From NCBI RefSeq assembly GCF_008245025.1, contig NZ_CP043426.1, forward strand, positions 372,001 to 436,000: a stretch of 64,000 nt of DNA. The letters run 5' to 3'. The position numbers and the translations under genes were made by a program. The number at the start of each line of letters is the position of its first letter. Position 1 is the first letter of the stretch. Under the pieces are notes generated by a model. The model ran no database searches. It worked only from the letters and a program-made list of their open reading frames with translations, and was not told the origin of the DNA. The stretch is from Campylobacter lari subsp. concheus. GTDB lineage: Bacteria > Campylobacterota > Campylobacteria > Campylobacterales > Campylobacteraceae. Of the stretch, positions 43,263 through 62,750 are shown one piece after another.

Positions 43263-43640
43263 ATGGCAATTACTAAAGAAGATGTATTAGAATTTATTTC
43301 TAACCTAAGTGTTCTTGAACTTTCAGAATTAGTAAAAGAATTTGAAGAAAAATTTGGTGTTTCTGCTGCTCCAGTTATGGTTGCAGGTGCTGCTGTTGCA
43401 GGTGCTGCTGGCGGTGCTGCTGAAGAAAAAACTGAATTTGACATCGTATTACAAGATGGTGGCGATAAAAAAATCAATGTAATTAAAGTTGTTCGTGCTT
43501 TAACTGGTCTTGGACTAAAAGAAGCAAAAGATGCTGTTGAACAAACTCCATCAGTTCTTAAAGAAGGTGTTAGTAAAGCTGAAGCTGAAGAAGCTAAAAA
43601 ACAACTTGAAGAAGCTGGCGCTAAGGTTGAGCTTAAATAA
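43263..43640 (+). CDS. rplL: Ribosomal protein L7/L12
   Basis: The 125-residue stalk protein has the N-terminal dimerisation helices ([20 protein letters not shown]), the Ala/Gly hinge ([15 protein letters not shown]) and the factor-binding C-terminal domain with [31 protein letters not shown] precedes the ATG. A terminator hairpin follows before rpoB. Confidence 0.98.
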   Translation: MAITKEDVLEFISNLSVLELSELVKEFEEKFGVSAAPVMVAGAAVAGAAGGAAEEKTEFDIVLQDGGDKKINVIKVVRALTGLGLKEAKDAVEQTPSVLKEGVSKAEAEEAKKQLEEAGAKVELK

Positions 43641-43655
43641 TTTTTTTTGTTTTAA

Positions 43656-52416
<8,761 letters not shown>

Positions 52417-52420
52417 TTTT

Positions 52421-52448
52421 AATCCTAGCAATTTCGCTAGGATTTTTT
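52421..52448 (+). terminator. Terminator after rpoC
   Basis: AATCCTAGC (52421-52429) pairs exactly with GCTAGGATT (52436-52444), followed by TTTT. It ends the rpoBC transcript just before the acetyltransferase gene. Confidence 0.85.
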
Positions 52449-52458
52449 AAAGTATTTT

Positions 52459-53091
52459 ATGTTTAAAATAATTGATTTAGAACGATATAAAAGAAAAGAA
52501 TATTTTAACTTTTATGCTCACAATATTCCTTGCTCGTTTGAAATTACTGTTAAATTAGATATTAGTTCTTTTTATTATTTTATTAAAAACAATAATTATG
52601 AATTTTACCCTTGTTTTATCCACACTATTAGTAAAAGTATAAATGCTTTTGATAATTTTAAATTCAGTCTAGATCAAAACAAACAACTAATATGTTATGA
52701 TATTATCCATCCTTCTTATGCTATTTTTCATAAGGACTCCAAAACTTTTTCTGTTCTTTGGACTTTCTATAAAGAAAATTTAAATGATTTTTTATCTTTA
52801 TATGAAGAGGATAAACAATTAATAAAAAACAATAAAAGTATGTTTTTAAAAGAACCTATAGAAAATCTTTTTAATATTTCTGCTATTCCTTGGATAATTT
52901 TTGAAAATTTTTCTTTACACTTACCAAAAAAAGAGCAATATTTCTTTCCTATTATAACAAGTGGAAAGATTATAAAAGAAAATAAAAAATTTCTCATTCC
53001 TTTTAGTATTAATGTTAATCATGCCACTAATGATACTTATCACATTTATTTGTTTTTAGAAAAACTTCAAGAAAACCTTAATAGTTTATAA
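52459..53091 (+). CDS. Chloramphenicol acetyltransferase (CatA)-fold protein
   Basis: The 210-residue protein follows the CatA plan throughout: KEYFNFYAHNIPCSFEITVK, FYPCFIHTISKSIN, HPSYAIFHKDSKTFSVLW, NISAIPWIIFENF, and a C-terminal active-site segment. There the usual HHAxxDG motif reads NHATNDT (Asn187, His188, Asp192, Thr193), so the catalytic His and the Asp are kept but the first His and the Gly are changed. Activity on chloramphenicol is therefore uncertain. It lies alone between the rpoC terminator and rpsL, in a block that is otherwise conserved; in some C. jejuni strains the same gap carries a fucose-utilisation island. Confidence 0.8.
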   Translation: MFKIIDLERYKRKEYFNFYAHNIPCSFEITVKLDISSFYYFIKNNNYEFYPCFIHTISKSINAFDNFKFSLDQNKQLICYDIIHPSYAIFHKDSKTFSVLWTFYKENLNDFLSLYEEDKQLIKNNKSMFLKEPIENLFNISAIPWIIFENFSLHLPKKEQYFFPIITSGKIIKENKKFLIPFSINVNHATNDTYHIYLFLEKLQENLNSL

Positions 53092-53153
53092 TTTTATAAG
53101 TAAAATTTAGATATTATCCAAAGTTTATTATTTTATTAATGAAAGGAATTACT

Positions 53154-53537
53154 GTGCCAACCATAAATCAATTGGTTAGAAAAGAGCGCAAAAAAGTTTT
53201 AGAAAAATCTAAATCACCAGCGCTTAAAAATTGCCCACAAAGAAGGGGAGTTTGCACTAGGGTTTATACAACAACTCCTAAAAAACCAAACTCAGCGTTA
53301 AGAAAAGTTGCCAAAGTAAGACTTACAAGTGGCTTTGAAGTTATTAGTTATATCGGTGGTGAAGGTCATAACCTACAAGAACACAGCATTGTTTTGGTGC
53401 GTGGTGGTAGGGTAAAAGACTTACCAGGTGTTAAGTATCATATTGTTCGTGGTGCCTTAGATACTGCAGGTGTTGCAAAAAGAACTGTTTCTCGTTCTAA
53501 ATATGGTGCAAAACGCCCTAAAGCAGCGGCTAAGTAA
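53154..53537 (+). CDS. rpsL: Ribosomal protein S12
   Basis: S12 monitors codon-anticodon pairing in the decoding centre. The 127-residue protein starts at GTG (53154) with AAAGGA upstream, giving [15 protein letters not shown]. The ATG five codons earlier overlaps that ribosome binding site. Streptomycin-related positions are wild type: Lys in [11 protein letters not shown] and in [11 protein letters not shown]. It opens the rpsL-rpsG-fusA operon. Confidence 0.97.
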   Translation: MPTINQLVRKERKKVLEKSKSPALKNCPQRRGVCTRVYTTTPKKPNSALRKVAKVRLTSGFEVISYIGGEGHNLQEHSIVLVRGGRVKDLPGVKYHIVRGALDTAGVAKRTVSRSKYGAKRPKAAAK

Positions 53538-53595
53538 TAAGATTGCAGACAAATCCGTTAGATTTGATTTTGTTTGAGTAAAATTATAAATTTGA

Positions 53596-54075
<480 letters not shown>

Positions 54076-54087
54076 GAGGAGTAAAAT

Positions 54088-56163
54088 ATGTCAAGAAGTA
54101 CTCCTTTAAAAAGAGTTAGAAATATAGGTATCGCAGCTCACATTGACGCAGGTAAAACAACTACTAGTGAGAGAATTCTTTTCTTTACGGGTATGAGTCA
54201 TAAAATTGGTGAGGTACATGATGGCGCAGCTACAATGGACTGGATGGAGCAAGAAAAAGAAAGAGGTATTACAATTACTTCTGCTGCTACAACTTGTTTT
54301 TGGAAAAATCACCAAATCAACCTTATAGACACTCCAGGCCACGTTGACTTTACAATCGAAGTTGAAAGATCAATGCGTGTTTTAGATGGCGCTGTGGCAG
54401 TATTTTGTTCAGTAGGTGGAGTTCAACCACAATCAGAAACTGTTTGGAGACAAGCTAATAAATACGGTGTTCCAAGAATTGTTTTTGTAAATAAAATGGA
54501 TAGAATTGGTGCAAATTTCTTTAATGTAGAAGAGCAAATTAAAAATCGCTTAAAAGGCAACCCGGTTCCACTTCAAATTCCAATTGGTGCTGAAGATAAT
54601 TTCAAAGGTGTGATTGATCTTATCACTATGAAAGCTTTAGTATGGGAAGATGAAAGCAAGCCAACTGATTATGTAGAAAAAGAAATTCCAGCTGAGCTCA
54701 AAGAAAAGGCTGAAGAATATCGTGTAAAAATGATAGAAGCAGTTTCTGAAACAAGTGATGAGTTAATGGAAAAATATTTAGGTGGTGAAGAGCTTACTCA
54801 AGAAGAAATCAAAGCAGGTATTAAAGCAGGATGTTTAAGTCTTTCTATGGTTCCTATGCTTTGCGGTACGGCTTTTAAAAACAAAGGTGTTCAACCATTG
54901 CTTGATGCTGTTGTTGCTTATTTACCAGCTCCTGATGAAGTTGCTAATATCAAAGGTGAGTATGAAGATGGTACAGAAGTTTCTGTAAAATCAACTGATG
55001 ATGGTGAATTTGCAGGTCTTGCATTTAAAATTATGACTGACCCGTTTGTTGGACAATTAACTTTCGTTCGTGTGTATAGAGGAAGTCTAGAAAGTGGTTC
55101 TTATGCATATAATTCAACAAAAGATAAAAAAGAAAGAATTGGTCGTCTTTTGAAAATGCACTCTAATAAAAGAGAAGAGATTAAAACTTTATATGCAGGA
55201 GAAATTGGAGCGGTTGTTGGTCTTAAAGACACACTAACTGGTGATACTTTAGCAAGTGAAAAAGATAAAGTTATTTTAGAGAGAATGGATTTTCCAGATC
55301 CTGTTATTTCAGTTGCTGTTGAGCCTAAAACAAAAGCAGATCAAGAAAAAATGTCTATTGCTTTAAATAAATTAGCTCAAGAAGATCCAAGCTTTAGAGT
55401 TTCTACAGATGAAGAAAGTGGTCAAACCATCATTTCAGGTATGGGTGAGCTTCACTTGGAAATCATTGTTGATAGAATGCTTCGTGAGTTTAAAGTTGAA
55501 GCAGAAGTTGGTCAACCTCAAGTTGCTTACCGTGAAACTATTAGAAAAACAGTTGAGCAAGAATACAAATACGCTAAACAATCAGGTGGTCGTGGTCAGT
55601 ATGGTCATGTATTCTTAAGACTTGAGCCGCTTGAGCCAGGTAGTGGATATGAGTTTGTAAATGATATCAAAGGTGGGGTAATTCCAAAAGAATATATTCC
55701 AGCGGTTGATAAAGGTATACAAGAAGCATTACAAAATGGTGTTTTAGCGGGATATCCTGTTGAAGATGTTAAAGTAACTGTTTATGATGGAAGTTACCAT
55801 GAAGTGGATTCTTCTGAAATGGCATTTAAACTTGCAGCTTCTATGGGCTTTAAAGAAGGTGCTAGAAAAGCAGGTGCAGTAATCTTAGAACCTATGATGA
55901 AAGTTGAAGTTGAAACTCCAGAAGAATACATGGGTGATGTTATTGGAGATTTAAATAAACGTCGTGGTCAAGTAAATTCAATGGATGAAAGAGGTGGTAA
56001 TAAAATTATTACAGCATTTTGTCCTTTGGCTGAGATGTTTGGTTACTCAACTGATCTTAGAAGTCAAACTCAAGGCCGTGCTACTTATTCTATGGAATTT
56101 GATCATTATGATGAAGTTCCAAAAAACGTTTCTGAAGAAATTATTAAAAAAAGAAATGGTTAA
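54088..56163 (+). CDS. fusA: Elongation factor G
   Basis: EF-G drives ribosomal translocation and recycling. The 691-residue GTPase has G1 [11 protein letters not shown]2 [12 protein letters not shown]3 [10 protein letters not shown]4 [11 protein letters not shown], and the later [13 protein letters not shown] and [10 protein letters not shown] blocks of domains III and IV. Length is standard. It ends the rpsL-rpsG-fusA unit and is followed by a terminator. Confidence 0.98.
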   Translation: MSRSTPLKRVRNIGIAAHIDAGKTTTSERILFFTGMSHKIGEVHDGAATMDWMEQEKERGITITSAATTCFWKNHQINLIDTPGHVDFTIEVERSMRVLDGAVAVFCSVGGVQPQSETVWRQANKYGVPRIVFVNKMDRIGANFFNVEEQIKNRLKGNPVPLQIPIGAEDNFKGVIDLITMKALVWEDESKPTDYVEKEIPAELKEKAEEYRVKMIEAVSETSDELMEKYLGGEELTQEEIKAGIKAGCLSLSMVPMLCGTAFKNKGVQPLLDAVVAYLPAPDEVANIKGEYEDGTEVSVKSTDDGEFAGLAFKIMTDPFVGQLTFVRVYRGSLESGSYAYNSTKDKKERIGRLLKMHSNKREEIKTLYAGEIGAVVGLKDTLTGDTLASEKDKVILERMDFPDPVISVAVEPKTKADQEKMSIALNKLAQEDPSFRVSTDEESGQTIISGMGELHLEIIVDRMLREFKVEAEVGQPQVAYRETIRKTVEQEYKYAKQSGGRGQYGHVFLRLEPLEPGSGYEFVNDIKGGVIPKEYIPAVDKGIQEALQNGVLAGYPVEDVKVTVYDGSYHEVDSSEMAFKLAASMGFKEGARKAGAVILEPMMKVEVETPEEYMGDVIGDLNKRRGQVNSMDERGGNKIITAFCPLAEMFGYSTDLRSQTQGRATYSMEFDHYDEVPKNVSEEIIKKRNG

Positions 56164-56167
56164 TCTA

Positions 56168-56194
56168 TCAAGATGGGCAAAAAGCTCATCTTGA
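56168..56194. terminator. Terminator after fusA
   Basis: TCAAGATGGGC (56168-56178) pairs with GCTCATCTTGA (56184-56194), one G-U pair, loop of five A. It lies between converging genes and probably works for both. Confidence 0.8.
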
Positions 56195-56195
56195 A

Positions 56196-56678
56196 TTATT
56201 TATGTCCTTTTGAATTAATTAAATTAATTGCTTCTTTATTAATTTCATATGCTTTTCCAAAACCTTTAACATATCTTCCATTTTTTAGTATCAGCTGAAA
56301 TAAATGAAAATCTTTCATATTTTTAATGACCTGAATTACTTCTTTATTGTTTTCATTTTCATAAGTATTTAATACTTGCTCAAAGAGTTGATTATCTCTT
56401 GTTATTTCTATACATTCTATTCTAAATTTAAGTCTTTTTCTTGCAAAGATTGACATGCAATCTTTTTCATCTTCTATAAACATAATTTCTATGTTTTTAT
56501 TATTGTGTTTAAATCCTTCAAAATGTTCAGCAATTTCACTAATGTAAATATAAAAATCATTTTTTATTTTTATAATAGGAGCATATGAACATATAGTTTG
56601 ATTATTTAAATTTAAAGAAGATATCATAATGCTTTTGCATTCTTGTATAAATTGATTAATTTCATCATGTAATTGCAT
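56196..56678 (-). CDS. HutZ/HugZ-like heme-degradation family protein
   Basis: The 160-residue split-barrel protein matches the HutZ branch: SYAPIIKIKNDFYIYISEIA with EHFEGF, IEIMFIEDEKDCMSIFARKR and the C-terminal NGRYVKGFGKAYEI. The terminal SKGHK keeps a His (His159) at the place where HutZ of Vibrio has its heme-ligating C-terminal His. HutZ-type proteins bind heme and can degrade it to release iron. The start at 56678 (MQLHDEIN) is preceded by AAAGGAAAG. No TonB receptor or heme transporter gene is adjacent; it follows the CNNM-type gene after 65 bases. Confidence 0.78.
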   Translation of the reverse strand: MQLHDEINQFIQECKSIMISSLNLNNQTICSYAPIIKIKNDFYIYISEIAEHFEGFKHNNKNIEIMFIEDEKDCMSIFARKRLKFRIECIEITRDNQLFEQVLNTYENENNKEVIQVIKNMKDFHLFQLILKNGRYVKGFGKAYEINKEAINLINSKGHK

Positions 56679-56743
56679 ATACTTTCCTTTGTAGGTTAGA
56701 ATGGATAAGATTGAGGACTGTATGAGAGTAAAAGAAGAGTTTA

Positions 56744-58114
56744 TCACTCTTCTTCATCAGTATTTTTGCGTACAACTTTAATGCGTTCTATACTATTTCC
56801 ATCCATCTTTTTGACTTCATAGTAGCAGAATTCATCTTCTATTCTATCTCCAACAACCGGCAAGCGTCCTAAGAGATTGAAAACATATCCACCTATAGTG
56901 ACTTGTTCTAGCTCTTCATTAAAGCGTATATTAAGCATTTCTTCCACTTCACTAATTTCATATCTTCCTTGAAATTCATAAATGTTTTCCGCAAGTTTTT
57001 TAAAATGTGGACTAGAATCATCATGTTCATCGTTAATATCTCCAACGATTTCTTCCATAATATCTTCCATGGTTAAAAGTCCAGCTGTACCACCATATTC
57101 ATCCACTACTAATGCTGTGTGCACTTGTTCTTTATTCATCATGAAAAGGACTTTAGATATGCTGATATTTTCTGGAACTAAGATCATTTTGATTAAAAAA
57201 TCATCTAAATTTTTCTTATCTTTACTAAGTTCATTTTGCATGATATCTCTAATGTGTACCATACCCAAAATGATATCTTTAGAACCATCTATATATGGAA
57301 AGCGTGTGTGTTTGTACTGACAAACTATTTGCATATTTTCTTCATAGCTTTTTTGTTTGTTAAGACATATCATATCTTTTCTAGGTGTCATGATTTCTTT
57401 TGCCACTGTATCTGAAAAATCAACAGCATTGCGTATGATTTCAGTTTCAAACTCATCTAAAACTCCACCTTTTTGGCTTTCACTTGCAATAAATTTAATT
57501 TCTTCTTCAGAGTGGCTTAATTCATGTTCTTTGGCAGGTTTAATACCTATAACTTTTAAAGAAATTGCAGCTAAAAAGTCAAATGTTTTGATGAAAGGTA
57601 GGAAAAGCAACCAAAATAAATGCAATGGTCTTGCAACCCATAAAACAGCTTTATCTGCAATAGCAATAGCAACGCTCTTTGGAACTAACTCACCTAATAC
57701 AACATGCAATAATGTGATAATAGCAAAAGCAATAACAAATGCTATAGTATGAATTAATGCTGGAGTTAAGCCTAAAGTTGCCAAAGGAACTTCAAGAATT
57801 TTAGCAATAGCGGGTTCACCTATCCAACCAAGAGCAAGAGAGCTTAGTGTAATACCAAGTTGGCAAGCACTTAAATAAGTATCTAATTTTGAAGTTACTT
57901 CTAAAGCTTTTTTTGCATTGCGTTTTTTTTCTTTTACCATTTCTTCAAGTTTTGATCTACGTACTTTAACAATAGCAAATTCAGATAAAACAAAAAATCC
58001 ATTTAAAAGCACTAAAGCTAATGCAACAAGAATCATAAAAGTAGAATAGCCTACATCAATTGAGGCAATAGCGGGTAATGTTTGATTTAAGTCTAAAGAT
58101 TGACTGGGGTCCAA
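56744..58114 (-). CDS. CNNM/CorC-type membrane protein (DUF21, CBS pair, CorC/HlyC domain)
   Basis: The 456-residue protein has an N-terminal DUF21 membrane domain with four hydrophobic segments (about 20-190; includes LNGFFVLSEFAIVKVRRSKL), a CBS pair (about 225-350; EIMTPRKDMICL, VVDEYGGTAGLLTMEDIMEE) and a C-terminal transporter-associated FAD-like domain. Families of this type are linked to magnesium/cobalt efflux or, under the old name hemolysin C, to uncharacterised transport. The start is TTG at 58114, five bases after AAAGGAG. Confidence 0.88.
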   Translation of the reverse strand: MDPSQSLDLNQTLPAIASIDVGYSTFMILVALALVLLNGFFVLSEFAIVKVRRSKLEEMVKEKKRNAKKALEVTSKLDTYLSACQLGITLSSLALGWIGEPAIAKILEVPLATLGLTPALIHTIAFVIAFAIITLLHVVLGELVPKSVAIAIADKAVLWVARPLHLFWLLFLPFIKTFDFLAAISLKVIGIKPAKEHELSHSEEEIKFIASESQKGGVLDEFETEIIRNAVDFSDTVAKEIMTPRKDMICLNKQKSYEENMQIVCQYKHTRFPYIDGSKDIILGMVHIRDIMQNELSKDKKNLDDFLIKMILVPENISISKVLFMMNKEQVHTALVVDEYGGTAGLLTMEDIMEEIVGDINDEHDDSSPHFKKLAENIYEFQGRYEISEVEEMLNIRFNEELEQVTIGGYVFNLLGRLPVVGDRIEDEFCYYEVKKMDGNSIERIKVVRKNTDEEE

Positions 58115-58143
58115 AAAAACTCCTTTAATAAAATTTTTGCAAA

Positions 58144-58149
58144 ATTATA
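58144..58149 (-). promoter_or_regulatory. -10 box for the CNNM-type gene
   Basis: TATAAT read on the minus strand (in GATATAAT), 30 bases before the TTG start codon, in the 78-base gap after the SbmA-like gene. Confidence 0.55.
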
Positions 58150-58192
58150 TCAAATCAAAACTATAAAATTAGCTTAAAATAAATGATATATT

Positions 58193-59173
58193 TTAAATTA
58201 ATTTATGTTTTCTATATTCAATATTTTTCTCAAATTCATCTAAACGTTTATAAATGCTACGCAATTGAGTAATAGTTGTCCAATTGGTGATAAAAATACT
58301 AAATGAGGATCTAACTTGATCAAAAGCATTGCCAACTTGTATGATAATTCCAAGTTGTATAAGTCCTAAAAACAAGCTTGGAGCCATGATTAAAAAAGGT
58401 ACTATAACCATGATTTGCTCAAATAGATAAAGCCATATATTAAAATATCCATAATGCAAAAATAATCTTTTATAATTGATTTTAAGTCCAGTAAATAAAC
58501 TTAAAATACTTTCATCGCTCGCATAATTTTTTCTATCATCTTCAGCAAAAACAAGTTCTTTTCTAAAAGCAGCTTCGGCTTTTTGATTATTATATTCAAG
58601 ACCAGGTAATTTAATACCAACAAACCATGATATAACAAGTCCTCCCAAAGAAACCAAAAATGCAATCCATACTAAAGAGCCATTAATGTCTTTTAAAATA
58701 GGTAAATTAACATGCGCACTCAACATCCACAAAATCGGCACAAAAGCAATTAAAGTCATAATTGCTTTGACGAAAGCTAATCCTAAGCTTTCTATGATTT
58801 TTGAAAAATTATAAATATCTTCTTGAATTCTTTGTGAACTACCTTCTATGTTATCATCTTTTTTTTGCCAAAATTTAATATAATCAAAAGTCATAGCCTC
58901 GCGCCATTTAAAGGCATAAATACTTCCAAAATATTGTGTGATAGTAGCGATTAATACATAAGGCAATGCTAAATATAAAAATTGTTTAATAAAATGATAA
59001 AAGTCATCTATGCTATGATTTTTCGCATCTTGTAAAACATCATAAAATTCCTTATACCATTCATTTATTGCAACATTAATGGAAGTTTGAGCAAGTAAAG
59101 AGGCTAGCAAAAAAAACAAACCCAAATAAGCCCACAATACCCATTTTTTTGAATAAAAAAAAGATTTAAACAT
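58193..59173 (-). CDS. SbmA/BacA-like peptide transporter
   Basis: SbmA/BacA proteins are proton-driven homodimeric inner-membrane importers of antimicrobial and other peptides. The 326-residue protein has about six to seven hydrophobic segments and the family order INEWYKEFYDVLQDA, GSIYAFKWREAMTFDYIKFW, IEGSSQRIQEDIYNF, EAAFRKELVFAEDD and the terminal NWTTITQLRSIYKRLDEFE. It begins directly after the putP stop codon, so the two are one operon. It lacks the ATPase domain of the related ABC exporters. Confidence 0.88.
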   Translation of the reverse strand: MFKSFFYSKKWVLWAYLGLFFLLASLLAQTSINVAINEWYKEFYDVLQDAKNHSIDDFYHFIKQFLYLALPYVLIATITQYFGSIYAFKWREAMTFDYIKFWQKKDDNIEGSSQRIQEDIYNFSKIIESLGLAFVKAIMTLIAFVPILWMLSAHVNLPILKDINGSLVWIAFLVSLGGLVISWFVGIKLPGLEYNNQKAEAAFRKELVFAEDDRKNYASDESILSLFTGLKINYKRLFLHYGYFNIWLYLFEQIMVIVPFLIMAPSLFLGLIQLGIIIQVGNAFDQVRSSFSIFITNWTTITQLRSIYKRLDEFEKNIEYRKHKLI

Positions 59174-60652
59174 TTAAATTTCTTTTAACATTTTTTCATA
59201 ATGTTTTATTGTATGTTTTTTTACTTTAAAAATCACACTAAAAATCACAATAAAACAACTTGCAACTAAAAATCCAGGAATGATTTCATAAATTGCTATA
59301 AAATTTGAACCAAAATGTTTATAAAATATAACAGTTAAGGCCCCACTAGCCATTCCAGCTATCGCGCCTTCTTTGCTCATATTTTTATAAAATAAAGAAA
59401 ATAAAATAACACTTCCAAAGCTTGCACCAAAACCAGCCCAAGCGTAAGAAACTATACTTAAAATTTGACTTTGAGTATCAAGTGAAAGTATAAAAGCTAA
59501 GCAAGCAACAGTTAAAACACCTAAACGTGATAATAAAGTAATATTTTTATCATTTGTTTTTCTTTTTAAAATTTGTGTATAAAAATCTTGCACCAAGCTA
59601 GAAGCGCACACTAGTAGTTGAGAACTTGCAGTACTCATAATAGCTGCTAAAATTGCACTGAGTAAAATTCCTGCTACCCAAGGATTAAAAAGTACTTGAG
59701 ACATTACGATAAATATTCTTTCAGGATCATTTAAATTAAGATTAAATTTAGCTATATAAGCAATACCTAAAAATCCTATCATAGCAGCGCCAAATAAAGA
59801 AACTACCATCCAAGTTATACCTATAAAAGTTGCAGTAGGAATTTCTTTTACATTTTTTATAGAAATAAAACGAATTAAAATGTGAGGTTGACCAAAATAA
59901 CCAAGCCCCCATGCTAGGGTTGATACTACGACTAACCAACCACCACCATCTAAACCAAAGGCTTGGGGTTTTACATCATTTATAGTAGAAAAAGCTTCGC
60001 CAAAGCCACCAAGTTCAAAAATCATCACAAAAGGAATGATAATTAATGAACTCATCATTAAAAGTCCTTGTATCATATCAGTCCAGCATACAGCTTTATA
60101 ACCACCTAAAAAAGTGTATAAAACAATAACCAAAAATCCAATACTCAAGGCAAAAATATAAGGTAAATTAAATACACTTTCAAAAAGCTTAGCACCACTT
60201 ACTAATCCAGCGCTAATGTAAATAGTAAAAAATACCAAAATAACTACCGCGCAAATGCTTCTTAAAATATGCTTATCATCATGAAAGCGATTTTCAAAAA
60301 AATCAGGAATTGTAATACATTCTTTGGCTATTTGAGAAAAAATTTTTAATCTTTTGGCAACAAAAGTCCAGTTTAAAAACATACCAAAACTTAAGCCTAT
60401 GGCTATATAAATTTGTCCTAAACCAGCTGCATATAAAGCACCAGGAAAAGCCATTAAAAGCCAACTACTCATATCAGAAGCGCCTGCACTTAAGGCAGAT
60501 ATTACAGGCCCCATGGAAGCATTACCAACAAAATAATCTTTACTGTTTTGATTTTTTTTGTAAAAATATAAACCTATAAAAAGCATTAAAAATGCATAGG
60601 TAATAAAAGTAATAACAATAGGATAAGAAAGTTCCACACTTTGCAAATTCAT
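59174..60652 (-). CDS. putP: Sodium/proline symporter
   Basis: PutP imports proline with sodium; proline is a carbon and energy source for several Campylobacter species. The 492-residue protein has about thirteen membrane segments and the SSS-family motifs [32 protein letters not shown] TM segment, and [20 protein letters not shown], which carry the sodium-site serine and threonine. No putA is adjacent. AAGGACACTT precedes the ATG. It is divergent from the carboxynorspermidine dehydrogenase gene. Confidence 0.9.
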   Translation of the reverse strand: MNLQSVELSYPIVITFITYAFLMLFIGLYFYKKNQNSKDYFVGNASMGPVISALSAGASDMSSWLLMAFPGALYAAGLGQIYIAIGLSFGMFLNWTFVAKRLKIFSQIAKECITIPDFFENRFHDDKHILRSICAVVILVFFTIYISAGLVSGAKLFESVFNLPYIFALSIGFLVIVLYTFLGGYKAVCWTDMIQGLLMMSSLIIIPFVMIFELGGFGEAFSTINDVKPQAFGLDGGGWLVVVSTLAWGLGYFGQPHILIRFISIKNVKEIPTATFIGITWMVVSLFGAAMIGFLGIAYIAKFNLNLNDPERIFIVMSQVLFNPWVAGILLSAILAAIMSTASSQLLVCASSLVQDFYTQILKRKTNDKNITLLSRLGVLTVACLAFILSLDTQSQILSIVSYAWAGFGASFGSVILFSLFYKNMSKEGAIAGMASGALTVIFYKHFGSNFIAIYEIIPGFLVASCFIVIFSVIFKVKKHTIKHYEKMLKEI

Positions 60653-60762
60653 AAGTGTCCTTAAAAAATTTAAAAAATTATCATTTTACTTGTTTTGGTT
60701 TAAAAAAACATTATAAAAATTATTTTTATTTTTTATTTCAATGCTTTATAAAGTTTTTTTGT

Positions 60763-60768
60763 TACAAT
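60763..60768 (+). promoter_or_regulatory. -10 box for carboxynorspermidine dehydrogenase
   Basis: TACAAT, 25 bases before the ATG at 60794, in the 141-base gap between it and divergent putP. No clear -35 box. Confidence 0.45.
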
Positions 60769-60793
60769 TTTCTAAAAAATTTAAGGAAAAATG

Positions 60794-61999
60794 ATGAAAA
60801 ATCTTTTGATTATAGGAGCAGGCGGTGTAAGTCGCGTTGCAACTGTAAAATGTGCGATGAATAGTGATGTTTTTAGTAAAATAACTCTAGCAAGTAGAAC
60901 TAAAAGCAAATGTGATGAAATAGCAGCTTTTATAAAAGAGCGTTTAGGTATAGAAATTCAAACTGAGCAAATAGACGCAGATGACACTGCTGCTGTTGTA
61001 GAACTTATCAAAAAAACAGGAGCTGAAATTTTATTAAATGTGGCTTTACCTTATCAGGATCTTACTTTAATGGATGCGTGTATTCAAACTAATATCCACT
61101 ATATAGATACTGCAAATTATGAACATCCTGATTTAGCTAAATTTGAATATAAAGAACAATGGGCAAGAAATGATAAGTTTAAACAAGCAGGAATTTTAGG
61201 ACTTTTAGGCAGTGGTTTTGATCCAGGTGTTACTAATGTATTTTGTGCTTATGCACAGCAAAATTTGTTTGATGAAATTCATTATATAGATATATTAGAC
61301 TGTAATGCCGGAGATCATGGCTATGCCTTTGCAACTAATTTTAACCCTGAAATTAACTTAAGAGAGGTTTCTGCTAAAGGTCGTTACTGGGAAAATGGAA
61401 AATGGATAGAAACTGAACCTATGGAAATAAAAATGGAGTGGGATTATCCTGAAGTAGGAGTAAAGGATAGCTATTTGCTTTATCATGAAGAGCTTGAAAG
61501 CTTAGTAAAAAATATCAAAGGCTTAAAAAGAATAAGATTTTTCATGACTTTTGGACAAAGCTATTTAACTCATATGAAATGTCTTGAAAATGTTGGTATG
61601 CTAGGTATTAAGCCTGTTATGCATCAAGGCAAAGAAATAATACCAATAGAATTTTTAAAAACATTACTTCCTGATCCTGCTAGTTTAGGCCCTCGCACCA
61701 AAGGCTATACTAATATAGGTTGTGTGATTCGTGGTGTAAAGAATGGAAAAGATAGACAAGTTTATATTTACAATGTTTGTAATCACGAAGAATGCTTTAA
61801 AGAAACTGGAGCACAAGCTGTGAGCTATACTACTGGAGTTCCTGCAATGATAGGAACAAAGTTAATCGCTAAAGGAATTTGGCAAGGAAAAGGCGTGTTT
61901 AACATGGAAGAATTTGATGCTAAATCTTTTATGGATGAGTTAAATACTCAAGGACTTCCTTGGAAAATTATAGAAATGGAGCCAAATTTAGGAAAATAA
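60794..61999 (+). CDS. Carboxynorspermidine/carboxyspermidine dehydrogenase (saccharopine dehydrogenase-like)
   Basis: The 401-residue NAD(P)-dependent enzyme starts MKNLLIIGAGGVSRVATVK with a GxGGV dinucleotide loop, followed by ITLASRTKSKCDEIA, ADDTAAVVELIKKTG and LLGSGFDPGVTNVFCAYAQQ, the pattern of carboxynorspermidine dehydrogenases and related saccharopine-dehydrogenase proteins. It condenses aspartate semialdehyde with a diamine in the alternative spermidine route known from Campylobacter and Vibrio. The partner decarboxylase NspC is not in the window. The start at 60794 is six bases from AAGGA; the ATG just before is too close. Confidence 0.88.
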   Translation: MKNLLIIGAGGVSRVATVKCAMNSDVFSKITLASRTKSKCDEIAAFIKERLGIEIQTEQIDADDTAAVVELIKKTGAEILLNVALPYQDLTLMDACIQTNIHYIDTANYEHPDLAKFEYKEQWARNDKFKQAGILGLLGSGFDPGVTNVFCAYAQQNLFDEIHYIDILDCNAGDHGYAFATNFNPEINLREVSAKGRYWENGKWIETEPMEIKMEWDYPEVGVKDSYLLYHEELESLVKNIKGLKRIRFFMTFGQSYLTHMKCLENVGMLGIKPVMHQGKEIIPIEFLKTLLPDPASLGPRTKGYTNIGCVIRGVKNGKDRQVYIYNVCNHEECFKETGAQAVSYTTGVPAMIGTKLIAKGIWQGKGVFNMEEFDAKSFMDELNTQGLPWKIIEMEPNLGK

Positions 62000-62000
62000 T

Positions 62001-62022
62001 CTCAAGTCTTTTTTGACTTGAG
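62001..62022 (+). terminator. Hairpin between the dehydrogenase gene and modB
   Basis: CTCAAGTC (62001-62008) pairs with GACTTGAG (62015-62022) around six T. The downstream run is AAAGTTTT, so termination may be incomplete and modB may be read through. Confidence 0.55.
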
Positions 62023-62034
62023 AAAGTTTTAATA

Positions 62035-62706
62035 ATGATGCAATTATTATTAAGTATAGATTGGACACCTTTTTTAGTTTCCATAAAACTTTCTATTATT
62101 ACTTGTGTAATTTTGTTTTGCTTTTGTGTTCCTCTTGCTTGGGTTTTTACTTTTAAGCAATTTAGAGCAAAAAAAATTCTAGAAACTATAATAACCTTAC
62201 CTTTAGTTTTACCACCATCTGTTGTTGGTTTTTACTTATTGATTCTATTTTCAAAATACTCTTTTTTTGGAGAATTTTTAGAAAAACACTTTAATATCAC
62301 CTTAGCTTTTACCTTTGAAGGTTTGGTGATAGCAAGTTGTATTTATTCTTTACCTTTTATGTTTAATCCTTTATATAATGCAATGTCTATGATTTCTAAA
62401 AATATTATAGAGGCTAGTTTTTCTTTGGGAAAAAATTCTTTCACTACACTTTTAAAAGTAATCTTACCTAGTATCAAACCATCTATACTCAGTGCTTTGG
62501 TAATAAGTTTTGCACATACTATGGGTGAGTTTGGTATAGTCTTAATGATAGGTGGTTCTTTAAGTGGAGAAACAAAAGTAGCTAGTATTGCTATATATGA
62601 AAGTATGGAAAATTTAGATTTTGTCACAGCCCATATTTATAGTCTCATACTTTTAATTTTTAGTTTTATTGTTTTATTAAGTGTGAATTTATTAAAAAAT
62701 AAATAA
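62035..62706 (+). CDS. modB: Molybdate ABC transporter permease ModB
   Basis: ModB is the membrane subunit for molybdate uptake, needed here by molybdoenzymes such as the TMAO/DMSO-type reductase. The 223-residue protein has five to six membrane segments (from LSIITCVILFCFCVPLAWVF), ETIITLPLVLPPSVVGFYLL, and the ATPase-coupling EAA-type loop EASFSLGKNSFTTLLKVILP followed by AHTMGEFGIVLMIGG, typical of ModB/CysT permeases. No modA or modC gene is adjacent in the window, and no ribosome binding site of quality precedes the two ATGs (62035, 62038). Confidence 0.88.
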   Translation: MMQLLLSIDWTPFLVSIKLSIITCVILFCFCVPLAWVFTFKQFRAKKILETIITLPLVLPPSVVGFYLLILFSKYSFFGEFLEKHFNITLAFTFEGLVIASCIYSLPFMFNPLYNAMSMISKNIIEASFSLGKNSFTTLLKVILPSIKPSILSALVISFAHTMGEFGIVLMIGGSLSGETKVASIAIYESMENLDFVTAHIYSLILLIFSFIVLLSVNLLKNK

Positions 62707-62750
62707 CAAAGACTTATTTTATTGTGTAATAAAATATATATAATTAAGAA

